Positions 43,202 through 51,923 of a stretch of 57,212 bases of DNA are shown here, one piece after another. Source of the DNA: Candidatus Woesearchaeota archaeon (lineage in GTDB: Archaea > Nanobdellota > Nanobdellia > Woesearchaeales > 21-14-0-10-32-9); contig JAIPET010000007.1 of NCBI GenBank assembly GCA_021736975.1, forward strand, positions 1 through 57,212, given 5' to 3'. The notes beneath the pieces are model-generated. The model was given only the letters and a program-made list of their open reading frames with translations, was not told the origin of the DNA and searched no databases. The position numbers and the translations under genes were made by a program. Position 1 is the stretch's first letter. Each line of letters starts with the position of its first letter.

Positions 43202-45154
43202 ATGAAACAAAAAAAAGGACAAAGTTCAATAGAATTTTTATTAGTAATAGGACTAATAACCCTTTTATTAATACCCGCAATATATTATTTTATGACAAGC
43301 ATGTACGGAACAAATTCAGAAATAATTGCTAGTCAATTAAATAAACTAGGAACAGAAGTATTAAGTTCATCAAGAGAAATGTACATATTAGGCGAAGAAT
43401 CTTGGAGCACAATCGAAGTTAATATTCCTGAAGAAGTAACTAATGTAAGACTAGAAGGTGGAAAAGCATTAGTATTTACTTATTCAACACAAGCAGGAAC
43501 TTCACAAAGCGTAGCATTTGCAGACGGATATGAATTTGTTGCAGGACCAACAAAAACAGAAACATGCACTACATGCAATTTAAGCATATCTCCAGGAAAA
43601 AATAGTTTTAGAATAGAATCATCAGATGGTATAATATGGATAAAAACAAAAATTTCTGATACAGAAATACTAAATATGTGTGGCAATGGAGTGTCAGATG
43701 AAGATGAAGAATGTGATAAAGGCATAAATAATGGAAATATAGGCAATCAATGCACTTTACCTATAGAATATAATTCTGACTGTGAATATTGTGATTCTAA
43801 TTGTTTATATGTAAATGAACTCGGTCCATTCTGTGGAGATGAACTAATAACAAATTCCGAAGAATGTGATGGAACAAATCATGGAGGAAATGACTGCGAA
43901 TCAATAACAGGAAAAACATCAGGAATACTATCTTGCAATTCTGATTGTACATTTGATACAAGTGGTTGTAATAATAACGCATTAAATGCAAATTTTAAAA
44001 CAACCCCAAACCCAATAATAAAAGGAGAACCAATGCAATTCACAGACACTACAAACCACCCTCAAATAAAAACATGGGAATGGTATTTTAATAGTGAAAC
44101 AACACCATTTAGTACTGAAAAAAACCCTGCATACACATTTTCAACAGAAGGAGATTATCAAATAAAATTAATAGTAACAGGAAATACAGGATTAGGAAGT
44201 GATGAAATAACAAAAACAATAACTGTAGTAAAACAACTAGATGTTGACTTTGAATATACTCCCGACCCAATATACACAAACCAAGAAATAATATTCACAG
44301 ACATAACAACATATCCAGAAAACTCAGAAACAGAATACTTTGAATGGAATATAGATGGAGAAGAAATAGCTATAGATACAAACACAATAACACACACATT
44401 TACAGAAACAGGAGAACACACAATAACTTATGCAGTCGGATTAGTTGATGGAGATAAAGATTTTGAAATAAAAACAGTAAATGTATTAGACCCAATAATA
44501 TGTAATAATGATGGAGTTTGCGATCTATCAGCAGGAGAAACAGGACAAACTTGCACAGATTGTCCTTGCGGAAATAATATTATAAATACGAATGAAGAAT
44601 GCGATGATGGAAATAATAATAACAACGATGGTTGCACCGAAATTTGCGAAATAGAATATAATTACGAACCTGACTGCGGACCAGGAGACACACAATGCGA
44701 TTTTATATTATGCGTTCAAACAACAACTAATGCTGCCGAAAAATTAACAAAAGCAACATTAAACGGATTAGATCCAGGAACTTGGCTATTTCATACAGAC
44801 GTAATATCAACCAATATTGATGGAAATCAAGAAACAGTAGACACGTGGTATTTTGAAAAAAATAACGTAATAATCGATTCAAGTTGTAAATTAAACATAT
44901 ATTGGCCAGACACATTCCCGACAAATATCGTTGATCCCACATCATTCAAATGTAATAATATTAATTCAATACCAAAAAATTATGCTAGCTATGAAGATCA
45001 AGGAAATGGCTATTGGTCCGTATATGAAGAATTCACCCAAACACTAAATACAGAAGATGAAATAAAAGCAGTAATAGACTTAGGAGATGAAAATTCAGTA
45101 ACATATAGAACAGAAGGCTGGTGCGCAGTAATTAGCGCAACAAAACAAACATAA
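43202..45154 (+). CDS. pilin-like class III signal-peptide protein with PKD and DUF4215 repeats
   Basis: This 650-residue protein starts KQKKGQSSIEFLLVIGLITL, a class III signal peptide followed by a hydrophobic helix. The pilin-like region runs to about 155. Then come DUF4215-like cysteine repeats (CGNGVSDEDEECDKGINNG; CGDELITNSEECDG), two PKD domains at about 262-345 and 346-430 (EWYFNSETTPFSTEKNPAYT; FEWNIDGEE...GEHTITYAV), another DUF4215 unit CGNNIINTNEECDDGNNN, and a C-terminal beta domain. It begins 10 bases after the 870-residue gene and ends 2 bases before the next class III gene, so the three form one operon. Likely an adhesive pilus subunit or cap. Confidence 0.75.
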   Translation: MKQKKGQSSIEFLLVIGLITLLLIPAIYYFMTSMYGTNSEIIASQLNKLGTEVLSSSREMYILGEESWSTIEVNIPEEVTNVRLEGGKALVFTYSTQAGTSQSVAFADGYEFVAGPTKTETCTTCNLSISPGKNSFRIESSDGIIWIKTKISDTEILNMCGNGVSDEDEECDKGINNGNIGNQCTLPIEYNSDCEYCDSNCLYVNELGPFCGDELITNSEECDGTNHGGNDCESITGKTSGILSCNSDCTFDTSGCNNNALNANFKTTPNPIIKGEPMQFTDTTNHPQIKTWEWYFNSETTPFSTEKNPAYTFSTEGDYQIKLIVTGNTGLGSDEITKTITVVKQLDVDFEYTPDPIYTNQEIIFTDITTYPENSETEYFEWNIDGEEIAIDTNTITHTFTETGEHTITYAVGLVDGDKDFEIKTVNVLDPIICNNDGVCDLSAGETGQTCTDCPCGNNIINTNEECDDGNNNNNDGCTEICEIEYNYEPDCGPGDTQCDFILCVQTTTNAAEKLTKATLNGLDPGTWLFHTDVISTNIDGNQETVDTWYFEKNNVIIDSSCKLNIYWPDTFPTNIVDPTSFKCNNINSIPKNYASYEDQGNGYWSVYEEFTQTLNTEDEIKAVIDLGDENSVTYRTEGWCAVISATKQT

Positions 45155-45156
45155 AA

Positions 45157-45609
45157 ATGAAACCAAAAAAAGCACAAACAAGCATTGAATTTGCAATATT
45201 AGTAGCCTTTGCAATGATGCTATTAGTAGTATTATTAAGCGTATTTCAAGAAAATGTAGCAACAATACAAAAAGATCAAGAATGGACACGAGCACAACAA
45301 GTATATGATATAATTTTCACAGAAATATACTTAGCACAATCAACATACACTAATTATACAAGAACTTTTGAAATACCAGGAAACATCCAAGGATCCGATA
45401 TAACAATCGACTGTATAAATGATAGAGATATAATAATAAATTATAATGAAAAAAAATTCGTTTTCTTCTTAAATAGAACAATACCAGGATGCGAAGATAA
45501 TCTAAATATAGGAATAGTAACAATAAAAAAAATTCCTTGGTCAAATGATCCAAGCGGAAATTTAATAGATGAATGCATAGTATTTGGAGAAAACACTTTA
45601 TGCGGGTAA
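45157..45609 (+). CDS. class III signal-peptide pilin, ordinary size
   Basis: This 150-residue protein begins KPKKAQTSIEFAILVAFAMM then LLVVLLSVFQ, a class III signal peptide and pilin helix. A small domain with cysteines (ITIDCINDRD, PGCEDNLNIG, DECIVFGENTLCG) follows. It is the last gene of the three-gene pilin operon and is of ordinary pilin length. It could be a minor subunit helping to incorporate the two giant proteins. Confidence 0.75.
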   Translation: MKPKKAQTSIEFAILVAFAMMLLVVLLSVFQENVATIQKDQEWTRAQQVYDIIFTEIYLAQSTYTNYTRTFEIPGNIQGSDITIDCINDRDIIINYNEKKFVFFLNRTIPGCEDNLNIGIVTIKKIPWSNDPSGNLIDECIVFGENTLCG

Positions 45610-45651
45610 TTAAACAAAAGATTTATATATTAATAATTTAGTTTTCTTTTC

Positions 45652-46284
45652 ATGTTAAAAGGAATAAAGGCAGTATTTGGAAAATTACTAAAAAGGATGT
45701 TCAAAAAGAAAAAGCAAGTAAAGCTAGGACTATACGGGCCTCCAAACGGCGGAAAAACAACACTAGCGAACAAAATTTGTCAAGATTGGCTAGGAGAAGA
45801 CATGGGTTCTGTTTCTAATATAGCACACGAAACAAGAGAAGTATCAATAAAAGAAAGCATAACAATAAAATCAGGAAATAAAGAACTATCATTTAACTTA
45901 GTAGATACGCCAGGAATCGCAACAAAAATAGATTATGAAGACTTCTTAAAATCAGGAATGAAAGCAAAAGAAGCAAAACAAAGAGCAAAAGAAGCAACAA
46001 AAGGCGTAATAGATTCAATAAAATGGCTAGATGACATGGACACCGTTATCGTAGTACTAGATGCAACAATAGACCCATATACACAAGTAAACATAACAAT
46101 CATAGGAAATTTACAAGCAAGAAAAATACCTGTACTAATAGTAGGAAATAAAATAGATAAGAAAAAAGCAAATCTAAAAAAACTAGAAGCCGCATTCCCA
46201 CAATATAAAGTAATAGGAATAAGTGCTAAATTTGGAAAAAACACAGATGAATTTTACAAAGAATTATTTAACTTGGTGGACTAA
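45652..46284 (+). CDS. Era/Obg-like small GTPase of the archaeal DUF2073 cluster
   Basis: This 210-residue TRAFAC GTPase carries G1 GPPNGGKTTLAN, G3 LVDTPGIATK, G4 VGNKIDKKKA and G5 GISAKFG. A basic N-terminus (KLLKRMFKKKKQVK) could bind RNA or membrane. A TATA box TTTATATATT at about 45622-45631 lies about 25 bases before the ATG (leaderless). It is followed after 2 bases by the DUF2073 gene and then by a Zn-ribbon gene. This gene trio is conserved in archaea but its role is not established; a ribosome-linked role is plausible. Confidence 0.85.
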   Translation: MLKGIKAVFGKLLKRMFKKKKQVKLGLYGPPNGGKTTLANKICQDWLGEDMGSVSNIAHETREVSIKESITIKSGNKELSFNLVDTPGIATKIDYEDFLKSGMKAKEAKQRAKEATKGVIDSIKWLDDMDTVIVVLDATIDPYTQVNITIIGNLQARKIPVLIVGNKIDKKKANLKKLEAAFPQYKVIGISAKFGKNTDEFYKELFNLVD

Positions 46285-46286
46285 AA

Positions 46287-46694
46287 ATGCTAACACTACA
46301 ATTCATACCATACCATGAAATGGAAAATCTGGATTCAAAACAAAGAATAAGCAAACTCTTAAAATCCGTAAAATCAAACAAAATAGTATTAATGGAAGGA
46401 AGACTAAAAAGCAGTGAAGAAGCAGAACTTATTAGAAAAACAATGGAAGAAATATCTCCTGAATTCAAAGGAATAGAATTATCCGTTGTAAATACACCAA
46501 ATACTGATGCAAAAATTCTAAAAAAGTTCAAATCAGTACTAGTAAATATGTTACTTGGAGATAGACACGGCCTAACAATAATAGGACCTGCAAAAATAAT
46601 AAAAGAAATAAAACAAGATCCTGATAAAATCCAATTACTAACAGAAGAAATACAAGAAAAAACAAAAAGTAAAGGAAAAAAAAGATCTAAATAA
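46287..46694 (+). CDS. DUF2073 protein (COG3365-like)
   Basis: This 135-residue protein has TLQFIPYHEMENLDSKQRIS near the start, then IVLMEGRLKSSEEAELIRKT, NMLLGDRHGLTIIGPAKIIK and a basic tail KTKSKGKKRSK. The pattern matches DUF2073, whose genes regularly accompany the GTPase encoded just upstream (2-base spacing). No catalytic residues are evident; a partner or adaptor of the GTPase is likely by context. Confidence 0.78.
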   Translation: MLTLQFIPYHEMENLDSKQRISKLLKSVKSNKIVLMEGRLKSSEEAELIRKTMEEISPEFKGIELSVVNTPNTDAKILKKFKSVLVNMLLGDRHGLTIIGPAKIIKEIKQDPDKIQLLTEEIQEKTKSKGKKRSK

Positions 46695-46779
46695 ATATTT
46701 AGTTAAAAAACCAAACAAATACTAAAGAACACAAAACTTTATATTCTCTTATAATATTTTTAATAATAGGTGATTAAAT

Positions 46780-47157
46780 ATTCCACATCAATGCGTAAAA
46801 TGCGGTGAACTACACGGAGATGCAAGCTCAGCAATACTAGAAGGCTGTACTAAATGCGGATCCAAACTATTCTTTTATGTAAAACAAGAAGCACTAGCAA
46901 AAGCAAAAGAAAGAACACTAGAACTAACAGACGACGAAAAAGACCAAATGGAAAAAGATGTCTACGACATAATAGGCAACGAAATAGATAAAGACATACC
47001 TGTAGTATTAGATATAGAAAGTATAAACGTATTAAAACCAGGAAAATACGAACTAGATCTAGTAAATCTATTCAAAGCAAAACAACCATTAATATACAAA
47101 CTAGACGACGGAAAATACGTAGTAGATGTTATAGAAACATTCAAAAAATTAAGATAA
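46780..47157 (+). CDS. COG3364-like Zn-ribbon protein, apparent ATT start
   Basis: The frame begins PHQCVKCGELHGD and has a second CTKCG, giving a four-Cys Zn-ribbon. A helical linker follows (KERTLELTDDEKDQMEKDVY), then a beta-rich C-terminus (DIPVVLDIESINVLKPGKYE, IYKLDDGKYVVDVIETFKKL). Homologs as I know them begin MPHQC. Here the codon in the Met position is ATT (46780-46782), preceded by GGTGA (46769-46773) at normal spacing and an in-frame TGA at 46771-46773. So ATT must act as start, or it is a sequence error for ATG. The first plain ATG is only at 46948. About 125 residues. It follows the GTPase and DUF2073 genes. Confidence 0.7.
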   Translation: MPHQCVKCGELHGDASSAILEGCTKCGSKLFFYVKQEALAKAKERTLELTDDEKDQMEKDVYDIIGNEIDKDIPVVLDIESINVLKPGKYELDLVNLFKAKQPLIYKLDDGKYVVDVIETFKKLR

Positions 47158-47217
47158 TAATCACTTTTAAGTAATAAAAAACATAAAATTTAAAAAGAGC
47201 ATGTAATTCTTAATATA

Positions 47218-47757
47218 ATGATTCCCGAAAACATAAATGCATACTTATCCCTAATGAACCAATATAGTAAAAAAACAATAGGCAATCAAGAGATAAAAAA
47301 CGCATTAAATAAATTAACAGAAAATATAGCAAAAGATAACGACCCAATACTATTTCACAATGCAGACGAAAACATATTATATGTAATGAACAATTATCAC
47401 CAAGGAACAAAAATAATAGGAATAACAAAAAACCAAGAAAAAAACAAACGACTACAAGAATTAAATTCAAATATAGAACTAATAACTGAAAATGAATTTT
47501 TAAAACTTGACAACATAAAAATATCAGGCGCATACATAGGATTCGGAAACGAAATAAACGTAAAAATACTACAAAAATACAAAGAAATAATGGAAACCAA
47601 CACATACATAACAATATTCAAATTACCACAAGAAAAAAACTTTAAAATAGATATATTAAAAAAATCAGAACTTCAAAGACCAAAAAATGTCCAATACTCA
47701 TTTACAAAAGAAGCAAACAACATAGACTTTAATTTCTTAGTAACACCTGAAAATTAA
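47218..47757 (+). CDS. hypothetical protein, possibly a degenerate Rossmann-fold (methyltransferase-like) protein
   Basis: This 179-residue protein has alternating strand and helix segments: LYVMNNYHQGTKIIGITKNQ, NIELITENEFLKLDNIKISG, YIGFGNEINVKILQKYKEIM. Their order recalls a class I methyltransferase without the glycine-rich SAM loop. No catalytic motif is visible. It stands alone before trm1, 48 bases apart. A remnant or non-catalytic partner is possible; I cannot assign a function. Confidence 0.5.
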   Translation: MIPENINAYLSLMNQYSKKTIGNQEIKNALNKLTENIAKDNDPILFHNADENILYVMNNYHQGTKIIGITKNQEKNKRLQELNSNIELITENEFLKLDNIKISGAYIGFGNEINVKILQKYKEIMETNTYITIFKLPQEKNFKIDILKKSELQRPKNVQYSFTKEANNIDFNFLVTPEN

Positions 47758-47805
47758 CTTTCTAAAAAAATAAACATTTTTAATTAATAAGACATTTCTT
47801 AAACA

Positions 47806-48900
47806 ATGCAAAAAATAAAAGAAGCAGAAGTAAAAATAATAGCAGAAAAAAAAGAAGTAGTAGATAAAAAAATGCCTGTATTTTACAATCCATTAATGAA
47901 ACTAAATAGAGATATAAGCATATTAATAATAAGAAATTATCTAGAAAAAAAAGAAGAACTAAAAGAACCACTCGTAAAAATAGCCGATCCTCTTGCAGGA
48001 AGCGGAATAAGAACACTAAGAATACTAAAAGAAACACAAACAAACAAAATAAAAGAAATATGTGTGAATGATAAAAAACAAAATTATAAAGAATATTTAG
48101 AAAAAAACCTAGAAATAAACGAACTAACAAAAGAACAAAAAAATAAAATACAAATATTCAACAAAGACGCAAACATATTCTTACTAGAAAATAAACCCCT
48201 TGATTACATAGACATAGACCCATTTGGCACACCAAACCCATTTTTAGATGCAGCAACAAAATCAATAAGAACCAAAGGAATTCTCGCAATAACCGCAACA
48301 GACACATCAGCACTATGCGGAAGCTACCCAAAAGCATGCGAAAGAAAATACTGGGCCAAACCACTAAGAAACGAACTAATGCACGAAATAGGGCTGCGAA
48401 TACTAATAAGAAAAATACAGTTAATAGGAATAAATAATGAAGTAGCATTAATACCAATACTATCCTATGCGTATGATCATTATATGAGAATATTTTTTAG
48501 AGCAGACAAAGGAAAAACGAATATTGATAACATCCTCAACCAGCATGCAGCGTTCAGTGTTCAGAACGCAGAGTATGGTCCAATATGGACTGGCGAACTA
48601 AACGACATAAAAATCATAACAGAAATTAAAAAAGATTTAGAAAATGAAACAGTCTCAAAAAACATAGAAAAAAGAACAATAAAACTAATAGAACAACTCT
48701 ACGAAGAAACAAAAATACCTGGAATCGGCTTTTATGACTTGCACACAGAAGCCAAAGGAAAAACAGGATCCATCCCCAAATTTGAAACAATCATAAACAA
48801 ACTAAAAGAAAAAGGATACAAAGCATCAAGAACACACTTTAGAGAAACAGCAATAAAAACAAATGCAGAAAAAGAAGACATTCAAAAACTTTTAGAATAA
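47806..48900 (+). CDS. trm1: tRNA (guanine-26 N2) methyltransferase Trm1
   Basis: This 364-residue enzyme has the Trm1 hallmarks: VFYNPLMKLNRDISILI (the conserved FYNP), SAM motif IADPLAGSGIRTLRIL, catalytic YIDIDPFGTPNPFLDAA, ITATDTSALCGSYPKAC then RKYWAKPLRNE, and a C-terminal GIGFYDLHTEAKGKTGSIP involved in tRNA binding. It adds one or two methyl groups to G26 of tRNA. An AT-rich promoter precedes ATG 47806. Length is typical of archaeal Trm1. Confidence 0.9.
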   Translation: MQKIKEAEVKIIAEKKEVVDKKMPVFYNPLMKLNRDISILIIRNYLEKKEELKEPLVKIADPLAGSGIRTLRILKETQTNKIKEICVNDKKQNYKEYLEKNLEINELTKEQKNKIQIFNKDANIFLLENKPLDYIDIDPFGTPNPFLDAATKSIRTKGILAITATDTSALCGSYPKACERKYWAKPLRNELMHEIGLRILIRKIQLIGINNEVALIPILSYAYDHYMRIFFRADKGKTNIDNILNQHAAFSVQNAEYGPIWTGELNDIKIITEIKKDLENETVSKNIEKRTIKLIEQLYEETKIPGIGFYDLHTEAKGKTGSIPKFETIINKLKEKGYKASRTHFRETAIKTNAEKEDIQKLLE

Positions 48901-48952
48901 TTTTTGGACATTTATAAAAATAAATGAATAAAAAAATAATGGACAAATTAAA

Positions 48953-49438
48953 ATGGAAGATTTCACAATAGAACGAATAGAAGAAACAAGAAAAACATTT
49001 ATTGAAAACAATTTTTACTTTGTAAAAAAAGAAATAGGAAACAGATACATAGAATATTATGAATTACCTCAAGACCTAAACAAAGATCTGCCCAATTTTG
49101 TTTGCAGAGTCACAAATAACGAAACTAAAAAATACATTCTAGGCGTATCATTAAATATTCCCACAAAAATAAGACCATATTTTGCTTTGGAAGAATACAT
49201 TGAATTTATAGAAATTGGAATGGATAAAGAAAACAGAGTATTAGAAGCAGAAAAAGAAGTTCTAAAAATAATACCTGAAAAAATAAAAAAAGAATACATA
49301 CGATTAAAAATAGACTTATTTGAAACAGAATTAAAACTATACAAAAAATATCCTAACGACTATCTCCTCGGAGAAGACGGCGTAAAAGAGTTTGAGAAAG
49401 CAACAAAATATTTAAAAAACGAATTAAAAACATACTAG
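48953..49438 (+). CDS. hypothetical protein
   Basis: I do not recognise this 161-residue soluble protein. It begins with a charged helix (FTIERIEETRKTFIENN), has a beta stretch (YFVKKEIGNRYIEYYEL) and a Lys/Glu-rich helical C-terminus. It ends with a TAG stop, which shows that TAG is used for termination here and bears on the interrupted MFS gene. A TATA-like TTTATAAAAAT lies at about 48910-48920. Confidence 0.55.
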   Translation: MEDFTIERIEETRKTFIENNFYFVKKEIGNRYIEYYELPQDLNKDLPNFVCRVTNNETKKYILGVSLNIPTKIRPYFALEEYIEFIEIGMDKENRVLEAEKEVLKIIPEKIKKEYIRLKIDLFETELKLYKKYPNDYLLGEDGVKEFEKATKYLKNELKTY

Positions 49439-49450
49439 AAGAAATAATTT

Positions 49451-49966
49451 TCACTCTATAAGTTTAAGATAATTATTCAAAACATATTTCACATTACTTT
49501 GAGCATAATCATTAAGAGTATCTAAATTTGTAACTTCAACATTTTTCCAATAAGGCCAATTATTTTTCGCTAAAATATCAATTGAACCCATATGTATTTC
49601 AGGATCAAAACTAATACTACCTGTAACTTTAGTATTCCAAATACCATTCATTCCTTTGTCAATAAATGTTACGCCTTTTGTTTTCTCGCCCATATTTCTT
49701 AGCCACAATGTAAGTATGTTACTGTATTGGCCTTGAAAAGGAATATTTTTTTCATACACATATCTAAATGCGACAGATGGATAATTACCAGTCATGTTAA
49801 AACCACAAGCATATTCACTGCTTTGCGTATCAACATCTATCGTTCCCATTGAAACATTATTATGTTCAATTTTTTCATATTTGTTATCATCACCAATACA
49901 TCCCGATAAATTATACATAATCAACAAAGGAACAAAAATATTTTTTACTGAATCTAATACCTTCAT
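49451..49966 (-). CDS. putative secreted lipoprotein
   Basis: This 171-residue protein has a signal sequence ending in a lipobox-like LSGC (IFVPLLIMYNLSGCIGDD), so it is probably lipid-anchored outside the cell. The body is beta-rich with aromatic residues (YPSVAFRYVYEKNIPFQGQY, GIWNTKVTGSISFDPEIHMG). AGAGGTCG stands 6 bases before ATG 49966. It converges with the gene ending at 49438. Function unknown. Confidence 0.62.
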   Translation of the reverse strand: MKVLDSVKNIFVPLLIMYNLSGCIGDDNKYEKIEHNNVSMGTIDVDTQSSEYACGFNMTGNYPSVAFRYVYEKNIPFQGQYSNILTLWLRNMGEKTKGVTFIDKGMNGIWNTKVTGSISFDPEIHMGSIDILAKNNWPYWKNVEVTNLDTLNDYAQSNVKYVLNNYLKLIE

Positions 49967-50126
49967 TTTATCGACCTCTTTTTAATTTTGTTATTATTTA
50001 GTAGTGCAAATAAATATATAAAATTATCTCTTAAAAAATACAACAAAAACAATAAAAAAATCAATATTATTGGAAAAATTAAAAATTAATAGTAATATTT
50101 ATATATTTAATAGGGATAAATATTAT

Positions 50127-51089
50127 GTGAAACTAGATATATTAAACAAAAAAATACTTTACGAACTAGAAAAAGACTCATCGCAACCAGCTTCAAAAAT
50201 AGCAAAAAAACTAAAACAATCAAAAGAAGTAATATTATATAGAATACATAAATTAGAAGAAGAAAAAATTTTACTAGGATGCAGCGCAATAGTAGACATG
50301 GCAAAACTAAACTATTTCACATTTAGAATCTATATAAAATGGCAAAACATGACAGAAGAAGAAAAACAAAAATTTTATGATCAAATAAAAACAAATGAAA
50401 ACGTATGGACAACAACAGTTATGCACGGAGCATGGGACTTCGCATTCTTCATAGGTGTAAAAGTAGACGAATACGTAACAAAATTTCATACAATATGGAA
50501 CAACATACAAATAAAATACAAACACAAAATTGCCGCAACAAAAATTGCGCTCTACGCACCAGTACACAATTTTAACAAACAATTTTTTATCGAAACAAAA
50601 GAAATACCAATCGAGCGAATATATGGCGCCGGAACACCAACAAAATTCGATGAATTAGACGAAAACATAATAAAAGAATACTCTTCAAACGTCAGACAAC
50701 CACTAAACAAAATAGCTGAAAAACTAAGAACAACAACTGAAACAGTCAGACAAAGAATAAAAAAACTAGAAAAAAACAACGTAATCGTAGGATACAAAAT
50801 AAACTTAAACCTACCAGAAATGGGCTACCAAGGATACAGAGTAGATTTCTCACTAAACTCAATAGAAAGAAACAAAGAACTATTCGAATATCTAAAACAA
50901 CACAAATACTTTTATCAAATAAACAAATCAATAGGCGGAGCAGACTTTGAAACAGAAATAGTAGTAGAAAGCCTTGATCACCTCTTGAAAATACTTGAAG
51001 AAATAATGAAAAAATTTAAAGATGTCATGAGAAACTACGACTATATGGGCTACTCAGAGTTTCCGAGTCTTTCGATTGTTCCTGATTAA
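50127..51089 (+). CDS. Lrp/AsnC-type regulator with two tandem HTH-ligand units
   Basis: This protein of about 320 residues is a duplicated Lrp. The first wHTH is LDILNKKILYELEKDSSQPA through AKKLKQSKEVILYRIHKLEE, followed by an RAM-like effector domain. The second wHTH (from about residue 185) is LDENIIKEYSSNVRQPLNKI through AEKLRTTTETVRQRIKKLEK, followed by a second effector domain. I choose GTG 50127 over TTG 50070: the TATA box TTTATATATTTAA (50097-50109) falls inside the longer form and about 20-30 bases before GTG, and typical Lrp proteins begin (M)KLDxxDxKIL. One chain should thus behave as a built-in dimer. Target genes are unknown. Confidence 0.8.
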   Translation: MKLDILNKKILYELEKDSSQPASKIAKKLKQSKEVILYRIHKLEEEKILLGCSAIVDMAKLNYFTFRIYIKWQNMTEEEKQKFYDQIKTNENVWTTTVMHGAWDFAFFIGVKVDEYVTKFHTIWNNIQIKYKHKIAATKIALYAPVHNFNKQFFIETKEIPIERIYGAGTPTKFDELDENIIKEYSSNVRQPLNKIAEKLRTTTETVRQRIKKLEKNNVIVGYKINLNLPEMGYQGYRVDFSLNSIERNKELFEYLKQHKYFYQINKSIGGADFETEIVVESLDHLLKILEEIMKKFKDVMRNYDYMGYSEFPSLSIVPD

Positions 51090-51092
51090 AAC

Positions 51093-51380
51093 TAAAATGA
51101 AAATATTAAAACAAAATCTCCGGAAATTCATAAAAAAACATTTGAATAATTCAAAAAACAATTTGTTGAAACAGTAATATTAGATACAAAAAACCTTAAA
51201 ATATACTCTAAATTAATAATGAGGGCAGACACTTTGCTTGAAATATTCAAAGAAGAAAAATGGAAAAGAAGCCACTACACATACAATACAATTCCTCAGG
51301 CAAACAAAGAACCTGCAAAAGACTCGGTGAACAATGCAAAAATGTTCTTAAAACATATAAAAAACTTGATAGAAAACTAA
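51093..51380 (+). pseudogene. remnant of an MNT/HEPN-like or related helical protein gene
   Basis: In one frame this reads SPEIHKKTFE, a TAA at 51147-51149, then FKKQFVETVILDTKNLKIYS, LIMRADTLLEIFKEEKWKRS, HYTYNTIPQANKEPAKDSVN, AKMFLKHIKNLIEN and TAA 51378-51380. The segment continues sensibly across the inner stop, so it looks like the 3' part of a longer gene whose beginning is lost. A 53-residue piece from ATG 51219 could still be made. Similarity to HEPN-type domains is impressionistic. It lies between the Lrp gene and the convergent aEF1-beta gene. Confidence 0.45.
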
Positions 51381-51406
51381 CAATAAATTAAAAAACAAAA
51401 AAAGAA

Positions 51407-51688
51407 TTATCCCAATGCTCTTCTTACATCAACAATTTCTGCAGAATTAACTTCTTCTAATTCCTCTAATTTTTCAGCTACAGGATCAGGACTTCCAAGA
51501 TTTTCATCCATAACAAAAATCATACTTATTGCTTTTAACCCAAATGCTACAGGAATTATTTCTGTTTTTGTTTCAACTTCTTCACCTGTAAAATCATATA
51601 TTACTTTTTTTACCTTTTTTTCCAATTCTTCAATACTTGTTTCTGGAGAATCAGGCATAACTTTAACTGTTGCAATTGCTTTAGCCAT
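51407..51688 (-). CDS. ef1b: translation elongation factor aEF1-beta
   Basis: This 93-residue protein begins MAKAIATVKVMPDSPETSIE, has the exchange-factor core VAFGLKAISMIFVMDENLG and ends VNSAEIVDVRRALG, as in archaeal EF1-beta, which reloads aEF1-alpha with GTP. Start ATG 51688 is chosen over an upstream extension because AGAGGTG lies 8 bases before it and the extension overlaps the Zn-ribbon gene. It is the second gene of a two-gene operon. Confidence 0.92.
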   Translation of the reverse strand: MAKAIATVKVMPDSPETSIEELEKKVKKVIYDFTGEEVETKTEIIPVAFGLKAISMIFVMDENLGSPDPVAEKLEELEEVNSAEIVDVRRALG

Positions 51689-51704
51689 TATAGAACACCT
51701 CTTT

Positions 51705-51878
51705 CTAATTTGGTCCTGTAAAGCCACATTTTGGACATGTGTACTTACCAACTATTTGTCTTGCATGCTTACTTCTAACTATTTCATAGTCGCTGCATTT
51801 AGGACATTTAAAAGTGACTGAACCTTTATCATTTGTTATTCTAGCATTTGTTGCTGAACATTTTTTTACTTCTTCCAT
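51705..51878 (-). CDS. small Zn-ribbon RNA-binding protein (COG2888-like)
   Basis: This 57-residue protein is encoded from ATG 51878 to TAG 51705-51707. Cysteines occur as MEEVKKCSATNARI, FKCPKCSDYEIVRSKHA and YTCPKCGFTGPN, the pattern of the archaeal Zn-ribbon protein family predicted to act in translation. It commonly neighbours aEF1-beta in archaea, and here the spacing to aEF1-beta is 16 bases. A TATA box CTTTATAAA (51901-51909) lies about 25 bases before the ATG, so the message is nearly leaderless. Confidence 0.85.
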   Translation of the reverse strand: MEEVKKCSATNARITNDKGSVTFKCPKCSDYEIVRSKHARQIVGKYTCPKCGFTGPN

Positions 51879-51900
51879 ACATACTTGGAAAGATAATCCA

Positions 51901-51909
51901 TTTATAAAG
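51901..51909 (-). promoter_or_regulatory. TATA box of the Zn-ribbon/aEF1-beta operon, beside the family A element
   Basis: On the minus strand CTTTATAAA occupies 51901-51909 with AAAATC (51909-51914) in the BRE position. The next 9 bases (51915-51923) are one copy of the duplication flanking the inserted element. The core promoter is intact and everything further upstream is the element. Confidence 0.7.
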
Positions 51910-51923
51910 ATTTTGGGAATTTT

